Assembly (NCBI GenBank): GCA_013138675.1
Contig: WTCH01000145.1
Coordinates: forward strand, 1 to 45,374
Source: Woeseiaceae bacterium
GTDB lineage: Bacteria > Pseudomonadota > Gammaproteobacteria > Steroidobacterales > Woeseiaceae
Direction of reading: 5' to 3'
DNA length: 45,374 nt
The stretch's first letter is position 1; the number at the start of each line of letters is the position of its first letter. Both the position numbers and the translations under genes were made by a program. The notes beneath the pieces are model-generated. The model ran no database searches. It saw only the letters and a list, made by a program, of their open reading frames with translations, and was not told where the DNA came from. Positions 25,216-33,865 of this stretch are shown one piece after another.

Positions 25216-25232
25216 TTGTTGCGGTGCAACAA
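25216..25232. promoter_or_regulatory. possible operator hairpin in divergent control region
   Basis: TTGTTGC-GGT-GCAACAA is a perfect 7-bp dyad with a 3-base centre. It lies within the 250 bp between the 65-residue gene and the OmpA-like gene. The word AACTTGTT occurs twice beside it (25203 and 25213). A repressor site is possible; no regulator is encoded nearby. No convincing promoter boxes could be fixed for either gene. Confidence 0.3.
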
Positions 25233-25384
25233 TTGAGCGCGCGCGCAAAACCAGCCCTGGACGTAAAATCCGCGCATTTCGGCGACGCGGCGCACAGATT
25301 TTGCGCCACAGCATATGTAATATTGAGTCGTAACTGCCTATCGCTTGGGCGGTTTTTGACTGAACCAACGCAGGAAACGATCAC

Positions 25385-26851
25385 ATGGCCGTACAGCAAC
25401 GAATCGTACGTTGCGTCCTGATTGCCACATTATTGCTGAGTCTCGGCAATGCTTACGCGCAGGACGAACTAAGAAAGACGTTTTTCAAGGAAGCAGACGC
25501 CGCCAAGGCGGCGGCTGACAACGCCAACGCCCAGCTCCTGGCCCCACGCAACTATTCGCGCGGCATGGACGAGTACAAGGATGCTGAGATTGCGCTCGAG
25601 CGTGGCCGCAATATTGAGACTGTCCGCTCCAATGCGGCTGATGCCACGCGTTACTTCAAGACCGCAACGACGGCCGCAGATTTGGCTGATACGGCGTTGG
25701 CCCAGGTGATGAAAAGTCGCCAGGACGCAGCTAATGCGCGCGCACCCGAGCTGTCCAGGGAAATCTGGGAACAGGCGCAACGCAGATTTGGCGAAGCGAT
25801 ACGCCTGCTCGAACGCGGCGACCTGAAAGGGTCCAAGCGACGCGACATCGAGGCCACGAGCCTGTATCGGGACGCCGAGCTCGTCGCTATCAAGGCGCAG
25901 TACCTCACCGAGACACGCCAGCTGCTGGCCCAGGCCGACCGTGCCAGGGTTGGACGTTATGCGCCGATTACGCTCGGCCAAGCCAAGCAACTACTTGCGA
26001 ATGCCGAACGCGAATTGAACGAGAACCGCTACGATACCGACCTGCCTCGCAGTCTCGCGCGGCAAGCAAACTACGAAGCCAAGCACGCCATTTACCTGTC
26101 CGAGGTTGTGCGCAAGGTCCGCGACCGCGACCTGACCGTCGAGCAACTCGTGCTGCAGTGGGAAAAGCCACTACGTGACGTATCCGGTGCCGCTGATGTC
26201 GTACCTGATATGGAAGACGGTCCGGACCGCCTGGCCGCTGAGCTTGTTGCCTACATCGAATTGAAGAACAACGAGAACCAGGCACTGGGGCAGGAGAATT
26301 CTGAAAACGAAATGCGGCTCTCGGAAATGGAAGAGGAAATGACTGCACTCGACAAACGCCTCGGCGGTGCGACGGCGGAACGTGCGGCCCTTGTTCAACG
26401 ACTTGAGGCCCAGGCCCGTGTCAAACAGCAGTTCGCACAGGTCGAGAAGATGTTCTCAGCGGCCGAGGCACGCGTGTTTCGCGAGGGCAACAACATCATC
26501 CTGCGTCTTACTGGCCTGACATTCGACAGCGGCCAATCACAAATCAAGCCAGCTAGTTTCGACTTGCTGGGCAAGGTTGAGAAAGCGATCGACGTTTTCC
26601 CGCGCAGTGAACTCATCATTGAGGGTCACACCGACTCCTTTGGCGGTGACGACTCTAATCAGAAGCTATCGCAGGAACGCGCTGAATCTGTACAGCAGTA
26701 CATGATCAACGCCATGCGTATTCCGACCTACCGGCTGATCGCCACAGGCTACGGCGAAACGCGGCCGGTCGCGAGCAACGAGACCGAATCAGGGCGTACG
26801 CGTAACCGGCGAATCGACATTGTCATTCGGCCGAATATTGAGGCGCCCTGA
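25385..26851 (+). CDS. OmpA-family envelope protein with N-terminal DUF4398-like region
   Basis: The 488-residue precursor has a signal peptide ending near NAYAQ (about residue 25). The long Ala/Glu/Arg-rich helical region up to about residue 230 looks like DUF4398 repeats (YKDAEIALERG, FGEAIRLLERGD). A coiled coil around 280-345 follows, then a C-terminal OmpA peptidoglycan-binding domain. That domain has LTFDSGQSQIKP, EGHTDSFGGD, LSQERAESVQQY and the terminal NRRIDIVI motif. It probably links an outer-membrane or periplasmic complex to murein. ATG 25385 follows AGGAAA. Its last 29 bases overlap the convergent hydrolase gene. Confidence 0.9.
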   Translation: MAVQQRIVRCVLIATLLLSLGNAYAQDELRKTFFKEADAAKAAADNANAQLLAPRNYSRGMDEYKDAEIALERGRNIETVRSNAADATRYFKTATTAADLADTALAQVMKSRQDAANARAPELSREIWEQAQRRFGEAIRLLERGDLKGSKRRDIEATSLYRDAELVAIKAQYLTETRQLLAQADRARVGRYAPITLGQAKQLLANAERELNENRYDTDLPRSLARQANYEAKHAIYLSEVVRKVRDRDLTVEQLVLQWEKPLRDVSGAADVVPDMEDGPDRLAAELVAYIELKNNENQALGQENSENEMRLSEMEEEMTALDKRLGGATAERAALVQRLEAQARVKQQFAQVEKMFSAAEARVFREGNNIILRLTGLTFDSGQSQIKPASFDLLGKVEKAIDVFPRSELIIEGHTDSFGGDDSNQKLSQERAESVQQYMINAMRIPTYRLIATGYGETRPVASNETESGRTRNRRIDIVIRPNIEAP

Positions 26852-27746
26852 CCGACGTCCACCAGTCTGCGACGATCCCGGCCGTTACCGAGTTTGCGAG
26901 GTAGCCGTACTCGGCGTGGACATTAAGGACACCGTCGAGGCGGAAGAAATTGTGTAATTCCCTGTCGTCGATAGTGCTGACAAGGCCACGCTCGACCATT
27001 GCGCCGAAATCAACCGCCAATTCGGAGTCGACTGCTGTCAGATCCCCGACCGCGGCCAGGTTGACCCAGCGATCGATCCCCAGCGGGTAACGCTCGCCCC
27101 CCTCATCGCGAAACCCTTGCAGGCGTCGTTGCACGAAGCGTTGTCCAAGCGGGCTGCCCATTGTCAGTAACGTATTGATGTGGACATGATCGCGCTCGTT
27201 GTAGGCCATCTGCCAGAGGCTATCCCAGGCGATCACCGACCCCATGCTGTGGGCGATCAGCAATACCGGCCGGCCGGATTCGGCAGCAGAGCGAAGTGGC
27301 ATTTTCAGCATCTGCCTCGTGTGTTCAGCTATTTCGTTCTGGTTGCGCTGGTAGCGGCGCAGGTCGCGCAGATGTAATTCGAGGCGGTCATTCGTGATGT
27401 GCGGAATCAGGAATGGCATGACGTCGGCGGCGAAGAACACCCAGCGCGCGAGCCGCCGCTTCCAGGAGCTCGCTTCGGCCTTGTCCCTCGCTGTCGCTTC
27501 GGATTGCGTGATGACCGCGTCTATCGCCTCAAGGTCCAGATCGATATCCCGGTGTTCACGGTAGAAATCGTAGGTCCACGACACGATGTCGAAACAGTGC
27601 AGGTTGGCGGCGATATCCAGCGCTACCTTTTCATCGTGACGCCTGAGACCGGCCAGCAGGCAACGAAACAACGCGTCTCGATGAGCCTTGGGCTCGGGCT
27701 TGGGTAATAGCCCGGGAACATAAAGTATGAGAGGTCGACCATTCAC
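26823..27746 (-). CDS. alpha/beta-hydrolase fold protein
   Basis: The 307-residue protein begins with the strand LILYVPGLLP. The nucleophile elbow is IAHSMGSVIAWD, and its strand/helix spacing fits lipase- or esterase-like enzymes. A hydrophobic stretch WVFFAADVMPFLIP could contact membrane. The acid and His are less clear; VNLAAVGDLTAVD and NVHAEYGYLAN are candidates. The substrate is unknown. The HAD phosphatase gene ends two bases upstream of the start, so they are cotranscribed. The 3' end runs 29 bases into the OmpA-like gene on the other strand. Confidence 0.75.
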   Translation of the reverse strand: MNGRPLILYVPGLLPKPEPKAHRDALFRCLLAGLRRHDEKVALDIAANLHCFDIVSWTYDFYREHRDIDLDLEAIDAVITQSEATARDKAEASSWKRRLARWVFFAADVMPFLIPHITNDRLELHLRDLRRYQRNQNEIAEHTRQMLKMPLRSAAESGRPVLLIAHSMGSVIAWDSLWQMAYNERDHVHINTLLTMGSPLGQRFVQRRLQGFRDEGGERYPLGIDRWVNLAAVGDLTAVDSELAVDFGAMVERGLVSTIDDRELHNFFRLDGVLNVHAEYGYLANSVTAGIVADWWTSVRAPQYSAE

Positions 27747-27748
27747 GA

Positions 27749-28435
27749 TTAAATGCCAAGCAAAGCTAACAGCTCGCCGATGTCCTTGACGATGCCGTCA
27801 GGGCGTTGCAGGTGGTCCGGCCAGTCGTCACCATGGCGATTGACCCAGACCGACTTAAGCCCCGCGTTACTCGCACCGACGACGTCCACCTCGGGATGAT
27901 CACCAACGTGCAGTGTTTCGTGATTTGCCGCGCCGCCTGCTTTGGCGGCGACGTCGAAGATTTCACGCGCCGGTTTCGCCACGCCGGCCGATGATGCGGA
28001 AACGACGTCATCGAACAAATCGCGAATGCCGATCGTGTCGAGATTTGCATTGCCGTTTGTCACGGCGATGACACTGAACTTTTCGCCAAGAACGCTGAGT
28101 GCGGGTCGCACCTCTGGAAATAGCTCGACATCATTGCGGTAGGCGCTGAACAATGCCATTGCGCCATCGACAGGTGCCTCTCCGTAGCCGGCGGCAGCGC
28201 CGACCTGGCCAAGTACCTTGCGGCGCAGGAACGTAAAGTCGTGACCCTTATCCCTGTACTCCGTCACGACATCTTCGCGCATCTGCATCAAATCCTGCGG
28301 CGAAAAGCGTTCGGTGATACGCGGGTAGTTCTCCTGTAACCACGCATAAAGCGCCTTTTCTGCGCGCATGATCACAGGATGAATGGCCCAAAGCGTGTCA
28401 TCGAGATCGAGCGTTATTGTGCGAATGTCCTGCAT
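27749..28435 (-). CDS. HAD-IA family phosphatase (YigB-like)
   Basis: From ATG 28435 the product has 228 residues. HAD motif I is LDLDDTLW, motif II VTNGN, motif III the Lys in GVAKPAREIF, and motif IV HVGDHPEVDVVGA. This pattern and size fit E. coli YigB, a flavin-pathway 5-amino-6-(5-phosphoribitylamino)uracil/FMN phosphatase, but broad HAD specificity leaves the substrate open. ATG 28453 is an alternative start that shares its CATG with the gloA start on the other strand. Neither start has a clear Shine-Dalgarno. The hydrolase gene follows after two bases. Confidence 0.85.
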   Translation of the reverse strand: MQDIRTITLDLDDTLWAIHPVIMRAEKALYAWLQENYPRITERFSPQDLMQMREDVVTEYRDKGHDFTFLRRKVLGQVGAAAGYGEAPVDGAMALFSAYRNDVELFPEVRPALSVLGEKFSVIAVTNGNANLDTIGIRDLFDDVVSASSAGVAKPAREIFDVAAKAGGAANHETLHVGDHPEVDVVGASNAGLKSVWVNRHGDDWPDHLQRPDGIVKDIGELLALLGI

Positions 28436-28451
28436 AGGCGAATATTGTGGC

Positions 28452-28871
28452 ATGAAATACTTGCATACGATGGTACGCGTCAAAGATGTTGACGATTCGC
28501 TCGCTTTCTACTGCGATTTACTGGGGCTCGTAGAACTGCGTCGCTATGACAGCGAACAGGGTCGCTTCACGCTGGTCTTCCTCGCCGCCCCCGGCGATGA
28601 AGAGGCACAGGTCGAACTGACCTGGAACTGGGATCCGGAAGACTACGACGAAGGTCGAAATTTCGGGCACCTGGCCTACGAGGTTGACGACATCTATGGG
28701 CTTTGCCAGCGCCTGATGGACGGTGGTGTCACGATCGGTCGACCACCGCGAGACGGGCACATGGCCTTCGTCCGCTCACCGGACAATATCTCTATCGAAC
28801 TACTGCAAAAGGGCGACGCCCTGCCTGCACAGGAACCGTGGGCATCGATGGAAAACAGCGGCCACTGGTAG
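28452..28871 (+). CDS. gloA: lactoylglutathione lyase (glyoxalase I)
   Basis: The 139-residue product matches GloA closely, beginning MKYLHTMVRVKDVDDSLAFY. The four metal ligands are visible: His5, Glu in QVELTWNW, His in FGHLAYEV and Glu in SIELLQKG. It converts the methylglyoxal-glutathione hemithioacetal to S-lactoylglutathione. A C-terminal tail of about 15 residues exceeds E. coli GloA. ATG 28452 is 16 bp from the divergent HAD start, so promoters must lie within one of the coding regions. It abuts batD tail to tail with no gap. Confidence 0.93.
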   Translation: MKYLHTMVRVKDVDDSLAFYCDLLGLVELRRYDSEQGRFTLVFLAAPGDEEAQVELTWNWDPEDYDEGRNFGHLAYEVDDIYGLCQRLMDGGVTIGRPPRDGHMAFVRSPDNISIELLQKGDALPAQEPWASMENSGHW

Positions 28872-30554
28872 TTAGCCGGCGGGCATCAGCGGCGGTAGTT
28901 GTTCGTTGTTTTCCGTCGTTTCGTCTTTGAGGACGGAGAATGAGCGGATCGCGGCAGCGAGCGCTTCACCATCGAACTCACCGCGTCTTGGCCCGTAGCT
29001 CAGACTCGAAAATCTGTCGAGTTCACTGGCAAGGTCCGGTGATACGCGACTTGCCAGGCTACCGATACTCCGTGGTGTATTTTCCGGCCATTCAAGTGCC
29101 GCCCAATCAAGCAACGATTGTTTAACACTTGCAGCATCTCCGGCACGCGCTGCTTTGCGCGCGGACTTCAGCAGTCGTGACTGCCGTTTGTGCAAGGGCA
29201 CAGGCGCCGGCTCACGCGGCTCTCGTTTAACCGGTCGCGACGTCCACCACCACGCCAGCAGCGTTACGAGCCATACCGCAGCCAGCAGTTCGCTGACACG
29301 CCGCCAGAATCCGCCCGACATCAGGGTCGGCGCGGCGTCGCTATTCGTTTCTGCGTCTGCGCCGTCCACGGCTGCAGTTTCCGCCTCCGGCTCGGGCAGA
29401 GGCGCTTCACCGGACGGCTGTATCGTGATGCTCCTTTCAGGCAGTCGGGCAACTTGCCATTCGGACGTTGTCGTATTCCACCAAGGTACTTCAAGCGCTG
29501 GCAGCGTAACGACGCCCGCCGTAACGCCGATCATTGCGTACTGGTCTTTGCGAATGCCTCGAATGCCACCGGACTCGATGCGTCGGCTGAGTTCTGGTTT
29601 GTCGGGATACACGTTTATGCCGTCAGCCGACGGCGTCTCCAGCGCCGGAATCTGGGTCTCGAGTTGCCCCAGCGCACTGATCGTGACGTGCCGCGTCAGC
29701 GGCTCGCCGGCTTTGACCTCACCCGGTTCTCGTGACCATTCTTCGCTGAGCTGCAAGTCGCGCGCTGGCAGCCAGACCGCATCCGGAAATTCATCAGGGC
29801 GCGGCGGAATCGACTGCACCGTGATGACCTGGGGCTCGGACTCAAAGACCTTGCGACCGGTTATTCGGCCATTTCTCAATACACGCGCCTCGAAGCGCGC
29901 CGGCGAGATTTCGATGCTGCCGCTTTCCTGCGGATATAACGCGTAAACCCGCTCAACGACGTTGTACGCCGTGCCATCGATGACCGCCTCATAGCTGCGA
30001 TCGTCTCCTGCCATTTCGCTGAGCACCTCGACGCCGCTGATCGTCGGGTCCCGCAAGGCCGGCTGGCGGGTCGCTACGGACCGGTAGATCTTGATCGTCA
30101 GGAGGACCTGGGCCTGTACATAGGTTTCATTGAAATCGACTTCGCTCGTCAGAAACACTTCGGCGACACCCGGCGGCGCGTAGCTGGGCTCACTCACTGT
30201 AATAATCAGTGGGTCGCTTTGCTCAGTCCCGACTGAGACCGGCGGAATCGTCATCTGGCCTGCGCGCTTCGGCATCAGCACGTACGTCCACGTCTTGCTG
30301 CGGCGAATCTGGCCGTTAACGATCGTCGTATTACTGAGCTGACTGCCCTGCCCGATATAAAAGTCCTGCTCGAGGACCGAGATGTCCGGCTGCAGATCAA
30401 TGTTTGCGTCCGTGATGACCTCGAGAGTGAACGACTCATTCAGCTCAATGTCCGCGCGATCAACGCGCGTCGTCACGGCGGCAAACGACTGCACGGAAAG
30501 CAGCAGTACCGATAATGTAATCCACGCTGTCTGTCGCAGCTTGATCCCTACCAC
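28872..30554 (-). CDS. batD: BatD (oxygen-tolerance) protein
   Basis: The 560-residue protein has a signal peptide (to about SFAAV), then beta-rich domains typical of BatD (VDRADIELNESFTLEV; DFYIGQGSQLSNT). A transmembrane helix follows near residue 432 (LLAAVWLVTLLAWWW), with a cytoplasmic helical tail. BatD is the last member of Bacteroides-type aerotolerance operons and is thought to work at the membrane with the vWA proteins BatA/B. Its GTG start overlaps the stop of batBC by seven bases. Confidence 0.9.
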   Translation of the reverse strand: MVGIKLRQTAWITLSVLLLSVQSFAAVTTRVDRADIELNESFTLEVITDANIDLQPDISVLEQDFYIGQGSQLSNTTIVNGQIRRSKTWTYVLMPKRAGQMTIPPVSVGTEQSDPLIITVSEPSYAPPGVAEVFLTSEVDFNETYVQAQVLLTIKIYRSVATRQPALRDPTISGVEVLSEMAGDDRSYEAVIDGTAYNVVERVYALYPQESGSIEISPARFEARVLRNGRITGRKVFESEPQVITVQSIPPRPDEFPDAVWLPARDLQLSEEWSREPGEVKAGEPLTRHVTISALGQLETQIPALETPSADGINVYPDKPELSRRIESGGIRGIRKDQYAMIGVTAGVVTLPALEVPWWNTTTSEWQVARLPERSITIQPSGEAPLPEPEAETAAVDGADAETNSDAAPTLMSGGFWRRVSELLAAVWLVTLLAWWWTSRPVKREPREPAPVPLHKRQSRLLKSARKAARAGDAASVKQSLLDWAALEWPENTPRSIGSLASRVSPDLASELDRFSSLSYGPRRGEFDGEALAAAIRSFSVLKDETTENNEQLPPLMPAG

Positions 30555-32350
30555 GGTTGCACCTCGTCGTCCGGCCAGGTGTTATTGCCATCCTGGTCCT
30601 TGCCGGTTTTTTGATATTGATAGCGGAATTTGCGCCGCAGCAGGCCACCCGGATCATTCGGGATGCGCCGCAGCCATTGCTCCATTGCCTGTTCCTGTTC
30701 CTGCTCACGCCGCAGCGCTTCAAGCTCTTCGGGCGTCAGCTGTTGTTGTGCCATTTGCTGTTCGTTTTGCGCAGCTTCCTCGGCGGCGCGCTGCAGTTCT
30801 TCCTGCATAGCCTGAAGGTCTTCCTCGCTGGCCTCCTGATCATCGCGCTGCGAGGCGTCACCCTCCTCCGACTGACTGTCCGACTGCGAGTTGCTGTCCT
30901 CACTTTGCTGCTCTGACTCACTCTCACTGTCGGACTGCTCGCCTTCGCCCTGCTGCTCGGATGACTCCTGCTCGTCGCCTTCGTTCTGTTGCTGCTGTTG
31001 TTCCTGAACCTGCTTCAAGAGGTCGCGATTGTACTCCGCGTCTTCATTGTCCGGCTCGAGCTCCAACACTTGTTCGTAGGCGTCAATCGCGGATTCGAAT
31101 TCCCCCTGGCGCGCCATCGCGTTGCCGAGGTTATAGAGGTTTCGAGTATCTTCCTGCTCAGCGAATGCCGCAGCACTTGTCTCATAATCTGCAGCGCGAT
31201 AATTCGCGACGGCCTGCCAGCCCGGATTCTCGAACAGTTCGGCCGCATCAGCCGCAGCGCCCTCGTCGAGCAGCTGTTGCGCTTGCTGGTCCTTCGTCTG
31301 CCAGAGGTCGTTCCAAACTGATGCTTGTGCTTGGTTTCCAAATGGCAGGATGAATAAAAAAATGACCGCAATATAACCACGCCGAAACGCCATGGCGGCA
31401 ATTGGCAATAGCAACAGCACGAGCCAGGGGCCCTCTTCGCGCCAATGGTCTGTCGCGAGATTCTCATCGCCTGCCTGTCGGCTGCCCGCCTCTCCGCTCA
31501 ACAGGTAGTCCAGATCGCGATCATCGGTCGAGAGTACTGAGAACCGTCCGTCGCCCGCCGCTGCGAGCCCTCGCAGCGAATGTTCCTCGAGGCGCGGCAC
31601 CGCGATATTGCCGGACTGATCCGTAACAAAACCGCCGCTGACCCGTGGGATGGGCGCACCTTCTGCTGTGCCGACCGCGAGTATTGACAGCGTAAACCCG
31701 GAGCCCTTGAGGTCGCGGGCAATGCGTTCGGCTGCCGGGGACGAACTGCCGTCAGTAATCAGCAGAATCTCACCAACGCCGGCACCCGCCTGCTCCAGTA
31801 GTTGCCGGCCCTTGTTGATGGCGGCAATCGGATAACTGCCACGACTCGGCATGATGTCGGTACTCAGGCTGTTGACGAGTGCGGCGATGGTGTCGTTGTC
31901 CGTCGTCAGCGGGGTGACTGTGAACGCGTTAGCCGAGTACACAACGAGTGCGGTCTGACCGCTGCCACGTCGCTCGAGCATGTCGAGTATCTTCAGGCGT
32001 GCCCGAATCAGACGGCTCGGCGCAATGTCCTGCGCATCCATCGAGCGCGACAGGTCAAGAGCAATGACGAGCGCCTGGTCGGAACGAAACACGGGTTGTT
32101 CGACGCGCTGCCAGGCCGGACCCGCTATTGCAACTGCCGCGATTACCCCGCCGAGGCCAAGCAACCACCAGCGATAATCGGCGCGGCGGGTGGCGCTGCG
32201 TGACAGGACGTGCGGTGCGAGTGCGGCATCCACTACGTGCTGCCAGCTACCCGGACCGAGCTGGCGCCGCGCGAGCAAAATCGTACAGGCGATCACGGCC
32301 GGGACAGCCCAGAGCCATTCGGGGCGCAGGAAGTGAAACTCAGCCAGCAT
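30548..32350 (-). CDS. BatB-BatC fusion: membrane vWA plus TPR protein
   Basis: This is a 600-residue product. Two N-terminal membrane segments precede a von Willebrand A domain with MIDAS LDLSRSMD and LITDGSS. A further transmembrane segment follows (GPWLVLLLLPIAAMAF), then TPR units (NLYNLGNAMARQGEFESAID, LELEPDN). The C-terminal stretch of roughly 110 residues is Gln/Glu/Ser/Asp-rich and ends with a basic RRKFRYQYQK. The vWA and TPR parts correspond to separate BatB and BatC elsewhere. ATG 32350 overlaps batA by 11 bases and places the first helix at a sensible position; the longer frame is not protein-like. Confidence 0.9.
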   Translation of the reverse strand: MLAEFHFLRPEWLWAVPAVIACTILLARRQLGPGSWQHVVDAALAPHVLSRSATRRADYRWWLLGLGGVIAAVAIAGPAWQRVEQPVFRSDQALVIALDLSRSMDAQDIAPSRLIRARLKILDMLERRGSGQTALVVYSANAFTVTPLTTDNDTIAALVNSLSTDIMPSRGSYPIAAINKGRQLLEQAGAGVGEILLITDGSSSPAAERIARDLKGSGFTLSILAVGTAEGAPIPRVSGGFVTDQSGNIAVPRLEEHSLRGLAAAGDGRFSVLSTDDRDLDYLLSGEAGSRQAGDENLATDHWREEGPWLVLLLLPIAAMAFRRGYIAVIFLFILPFGNQAQASVWNDLWQTKDQQAQQLLDEGAAADAAELFENPGWQAVANYRAADYETSAAAFAEQEDTRNLYNLGNAMARQGEFESAIDAYEQVLELEPDNEDAEYNRDLLKQVQEQQQQQNEGDEQESSEQQGEGEQSDSESESEQQSEDSNSQSDSQSEEGDASQRDDQEASEEDLQAMQEELQRAAEEAAQNEQQMAQQQLTPEELEALRREQEQEQAMEQWLRRIPNDPGGLLRRKFRYQYQKTGKDQDGNNTWPDDEVQPW

Positions 32351-33374
32351 CGGCTTCTGCTCCGTCCAGGCGCCGCAGTGCGAGGCTCTGCAACAGGCTG
32401 ACAACACATAGGAGACCGGCCAGCGCGAACGCTCCACCGAGCGGCCAGAAATAGTGCGACTTGACCGGACGAAAGCCCGCCTCAGGTTCGTCGACGGGCT
32501 CAAGCTCATCGACAAGCCGGTATATGTCCTGCAGCCCGGCCGTATCCTTGGCGCGGAAATAGCGGCCGCCCGTCATCTCGGCGATTCCGGTCAACGTCTC
32601 TTCATCAAGATCTGCTGACGGGTTGATATTGCGGCTACCGCCGATCAGCGACGAAACCTGCATCTGTTCGGCGCCGATACCGATAGTGTAAATGCGCAGG
32701 CCGACCTGCTGCGCAAGTTGCGCGGCTTTCATCGGCTCAATCTCGCCGGCCGTATTGGCGCCATCGGTTAACAGCACAAGGACCTGTTCGCTGGCATCGA
32801 CCTGCTGGTCATGGATGCGCTTGACCGCGAGTGTTATGGCGTCGCCGATGGCTGTCTTCTCGCCTGCCAGACCGATAAATGCCTCGAGCAGTAGCACCTT
32901 GACCGTTTCCCGATCCAGCGTCAGGGGCACTTGCAGGTAGGCGCGCTCGCCAAACAGGATGAGTCCGATACGATCGCCTTCGCGACGGCTGATGAAATCA
33001 CTCGCCACCGCCTTGGTCGCGGTCAGCCGGTCAACGCGACGGCTACCGAGTTCAAAATCTTTCTGGTCCATGCTGCCCGACAGATCGACGGCGAGCATGA
33101 GATTGCGACCGGACACCGGCACATCGAGTTCATCACCGATGCGCTCGGGCCGTGCGGCTGCCACGACCAGCAAGATCCACGCCGTTGCTGCCAGCCAGAA
33201 GCGCCAATTCAAAAATTGCTCTAAATCAGGTCGTTGAGAGAGCGTCGAGAAAAATGACAGCGATGGCACCTTGAGGCCCGCATCCTGCAGTGTCGGCGAC
33301 TCCGACATCAGCTTGCGAGCGATGAACGGTAGCGGCAACGCCAGCATTGCCCACGGCCAGGCGAACGACCACAT
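32340..33374 (-). CDS. batA: BatA-type membrane vWA protein
   Basis: The 344-residue protein starts MWSFAWPWAMLALPLPFIAR with an N-terminal membrane helix. A second helix is near WRFWLAATAWILLVVAAARP. The vWA domain has an intact MIDAS (AVDLSGSMD, a central Thr, LLTDGAN), and a C-terminal helix is HYFWPLGGAFALAGLLCVV. BatA proteins work with MoxR ATPases as metal-dependent chaperone-like assemblies. The ATG shares its A with the preceding stop (TGATG), so translation is coupled to the DUF4381 gene. Confidence 0.92.
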   Translation of the reverse strand: MWSFAWPWAMLALPLPFIARKLMSESPTLQDAGLKVPSLSFFSTLSQRPDLEQFLNWRFWLAATAWILLVVAAARPERIGDELDVPVSGRNLMLAVDLSGSMDQKDFELGSRRVDRLTATKAVASDFISRREGDRIGLILFGERAYLQVPLTLDRETVKVLLLEAFIGLAGEKTAIGDAITLAVKRIHDQQVDASEQVLVLLTDGANTAGEIEPMKAAQLAQQVGLRIYTIGIGAEQMQVSSLIGGSRNINPSADLDEETLTGIAEMTGGRYFRAKDTAGLQDIYRLVDELEPVDEPEAGFRPVKSHYFWPLGGAFALAGLLCVVSLLQSLALRRLDGAEADAG

Positions 33375-33865
33375 CAGCGACGTCCTCCGACCGGCGTTGC
33401 CAGGCGCTGGCGCACGGCCGCCACGACATCGACCAGTTCGAATGCCGACAGGTCGTCGTCGGGCTTGCGATACGGCAACTCGAGCAGCTTGCGACCGGCG
33501 TCGCTCGTGAATCGGGGTTGATCGAGGTCGCGATCCAGCCATTTCAGCCAGGCATCACCTGTCAGGCCCGCAACCTCCTGTCGAGGTGCGTACGCGAGCA
33601 TCGTACGTCGCAGCAATTCTGAGACATCGCTGCTAAACGCCACGGTATCGCGGTGTTGCTCGAACGCCACGGTCAGTTCATTGAGTTGTCGCAGCGCATG
33701 GCGGCGCGCCGCACCGCGGGCTCGCGTATTGAGATACAGCCGGAACAGGTAGATCAGTGCGCCAGCGACGAGCGCAATAACGACCCACCATCCGGGCGCG
33801 AGAGGCCACCAGCTGATCGCCTCGGGCAGGTGCAGGTCGCGCAGCGGAATCTGCTCAGGATCCAT
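33374..33865 (-). CDS. DUF4381 membrane protein of the Bat operon
   Basis: The 163-residue protein has a short periplasmic start rich in Pro and Trp (LPEAISWWPLAPGWW) and one membrane helix (VVIALVAGALIYLFRLYL). A cytoplasmic helical domain follows, with LRQLNELTVAF and GDAWLKWLD. This is the DUF4381 layout always found between DUF58 and BatA genes in Gammaproteobacteria. Its exact job is unknown. It is bound to both neighbours by TGATG overlaps. Confidence 0.9.
   Translation of the reverse strand: MDPEQIPLRDLHLPEAISWWPLAPGWWVVIALVAGALIYLFRLYLNTRARGAARRHALRQLNELTVAFEQHRDTVAFSSDVSELLRRTMLAYAPRQEVAGLTGDAWLKWLDRDLDQPRFTSDAGRKLLELPYRKPDDDLSAFELVDVVAAVRQRLATPVGGRR

Noticed and set aside
30650..31020. 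Low-complexity CTG/TTG-rich stretch as a DNA repeat
   Set aside because: It is the codon pattern of the Gln/Glu/Ser-rich tail of the BatB-BatC protein, not a tandem DNA repeat.
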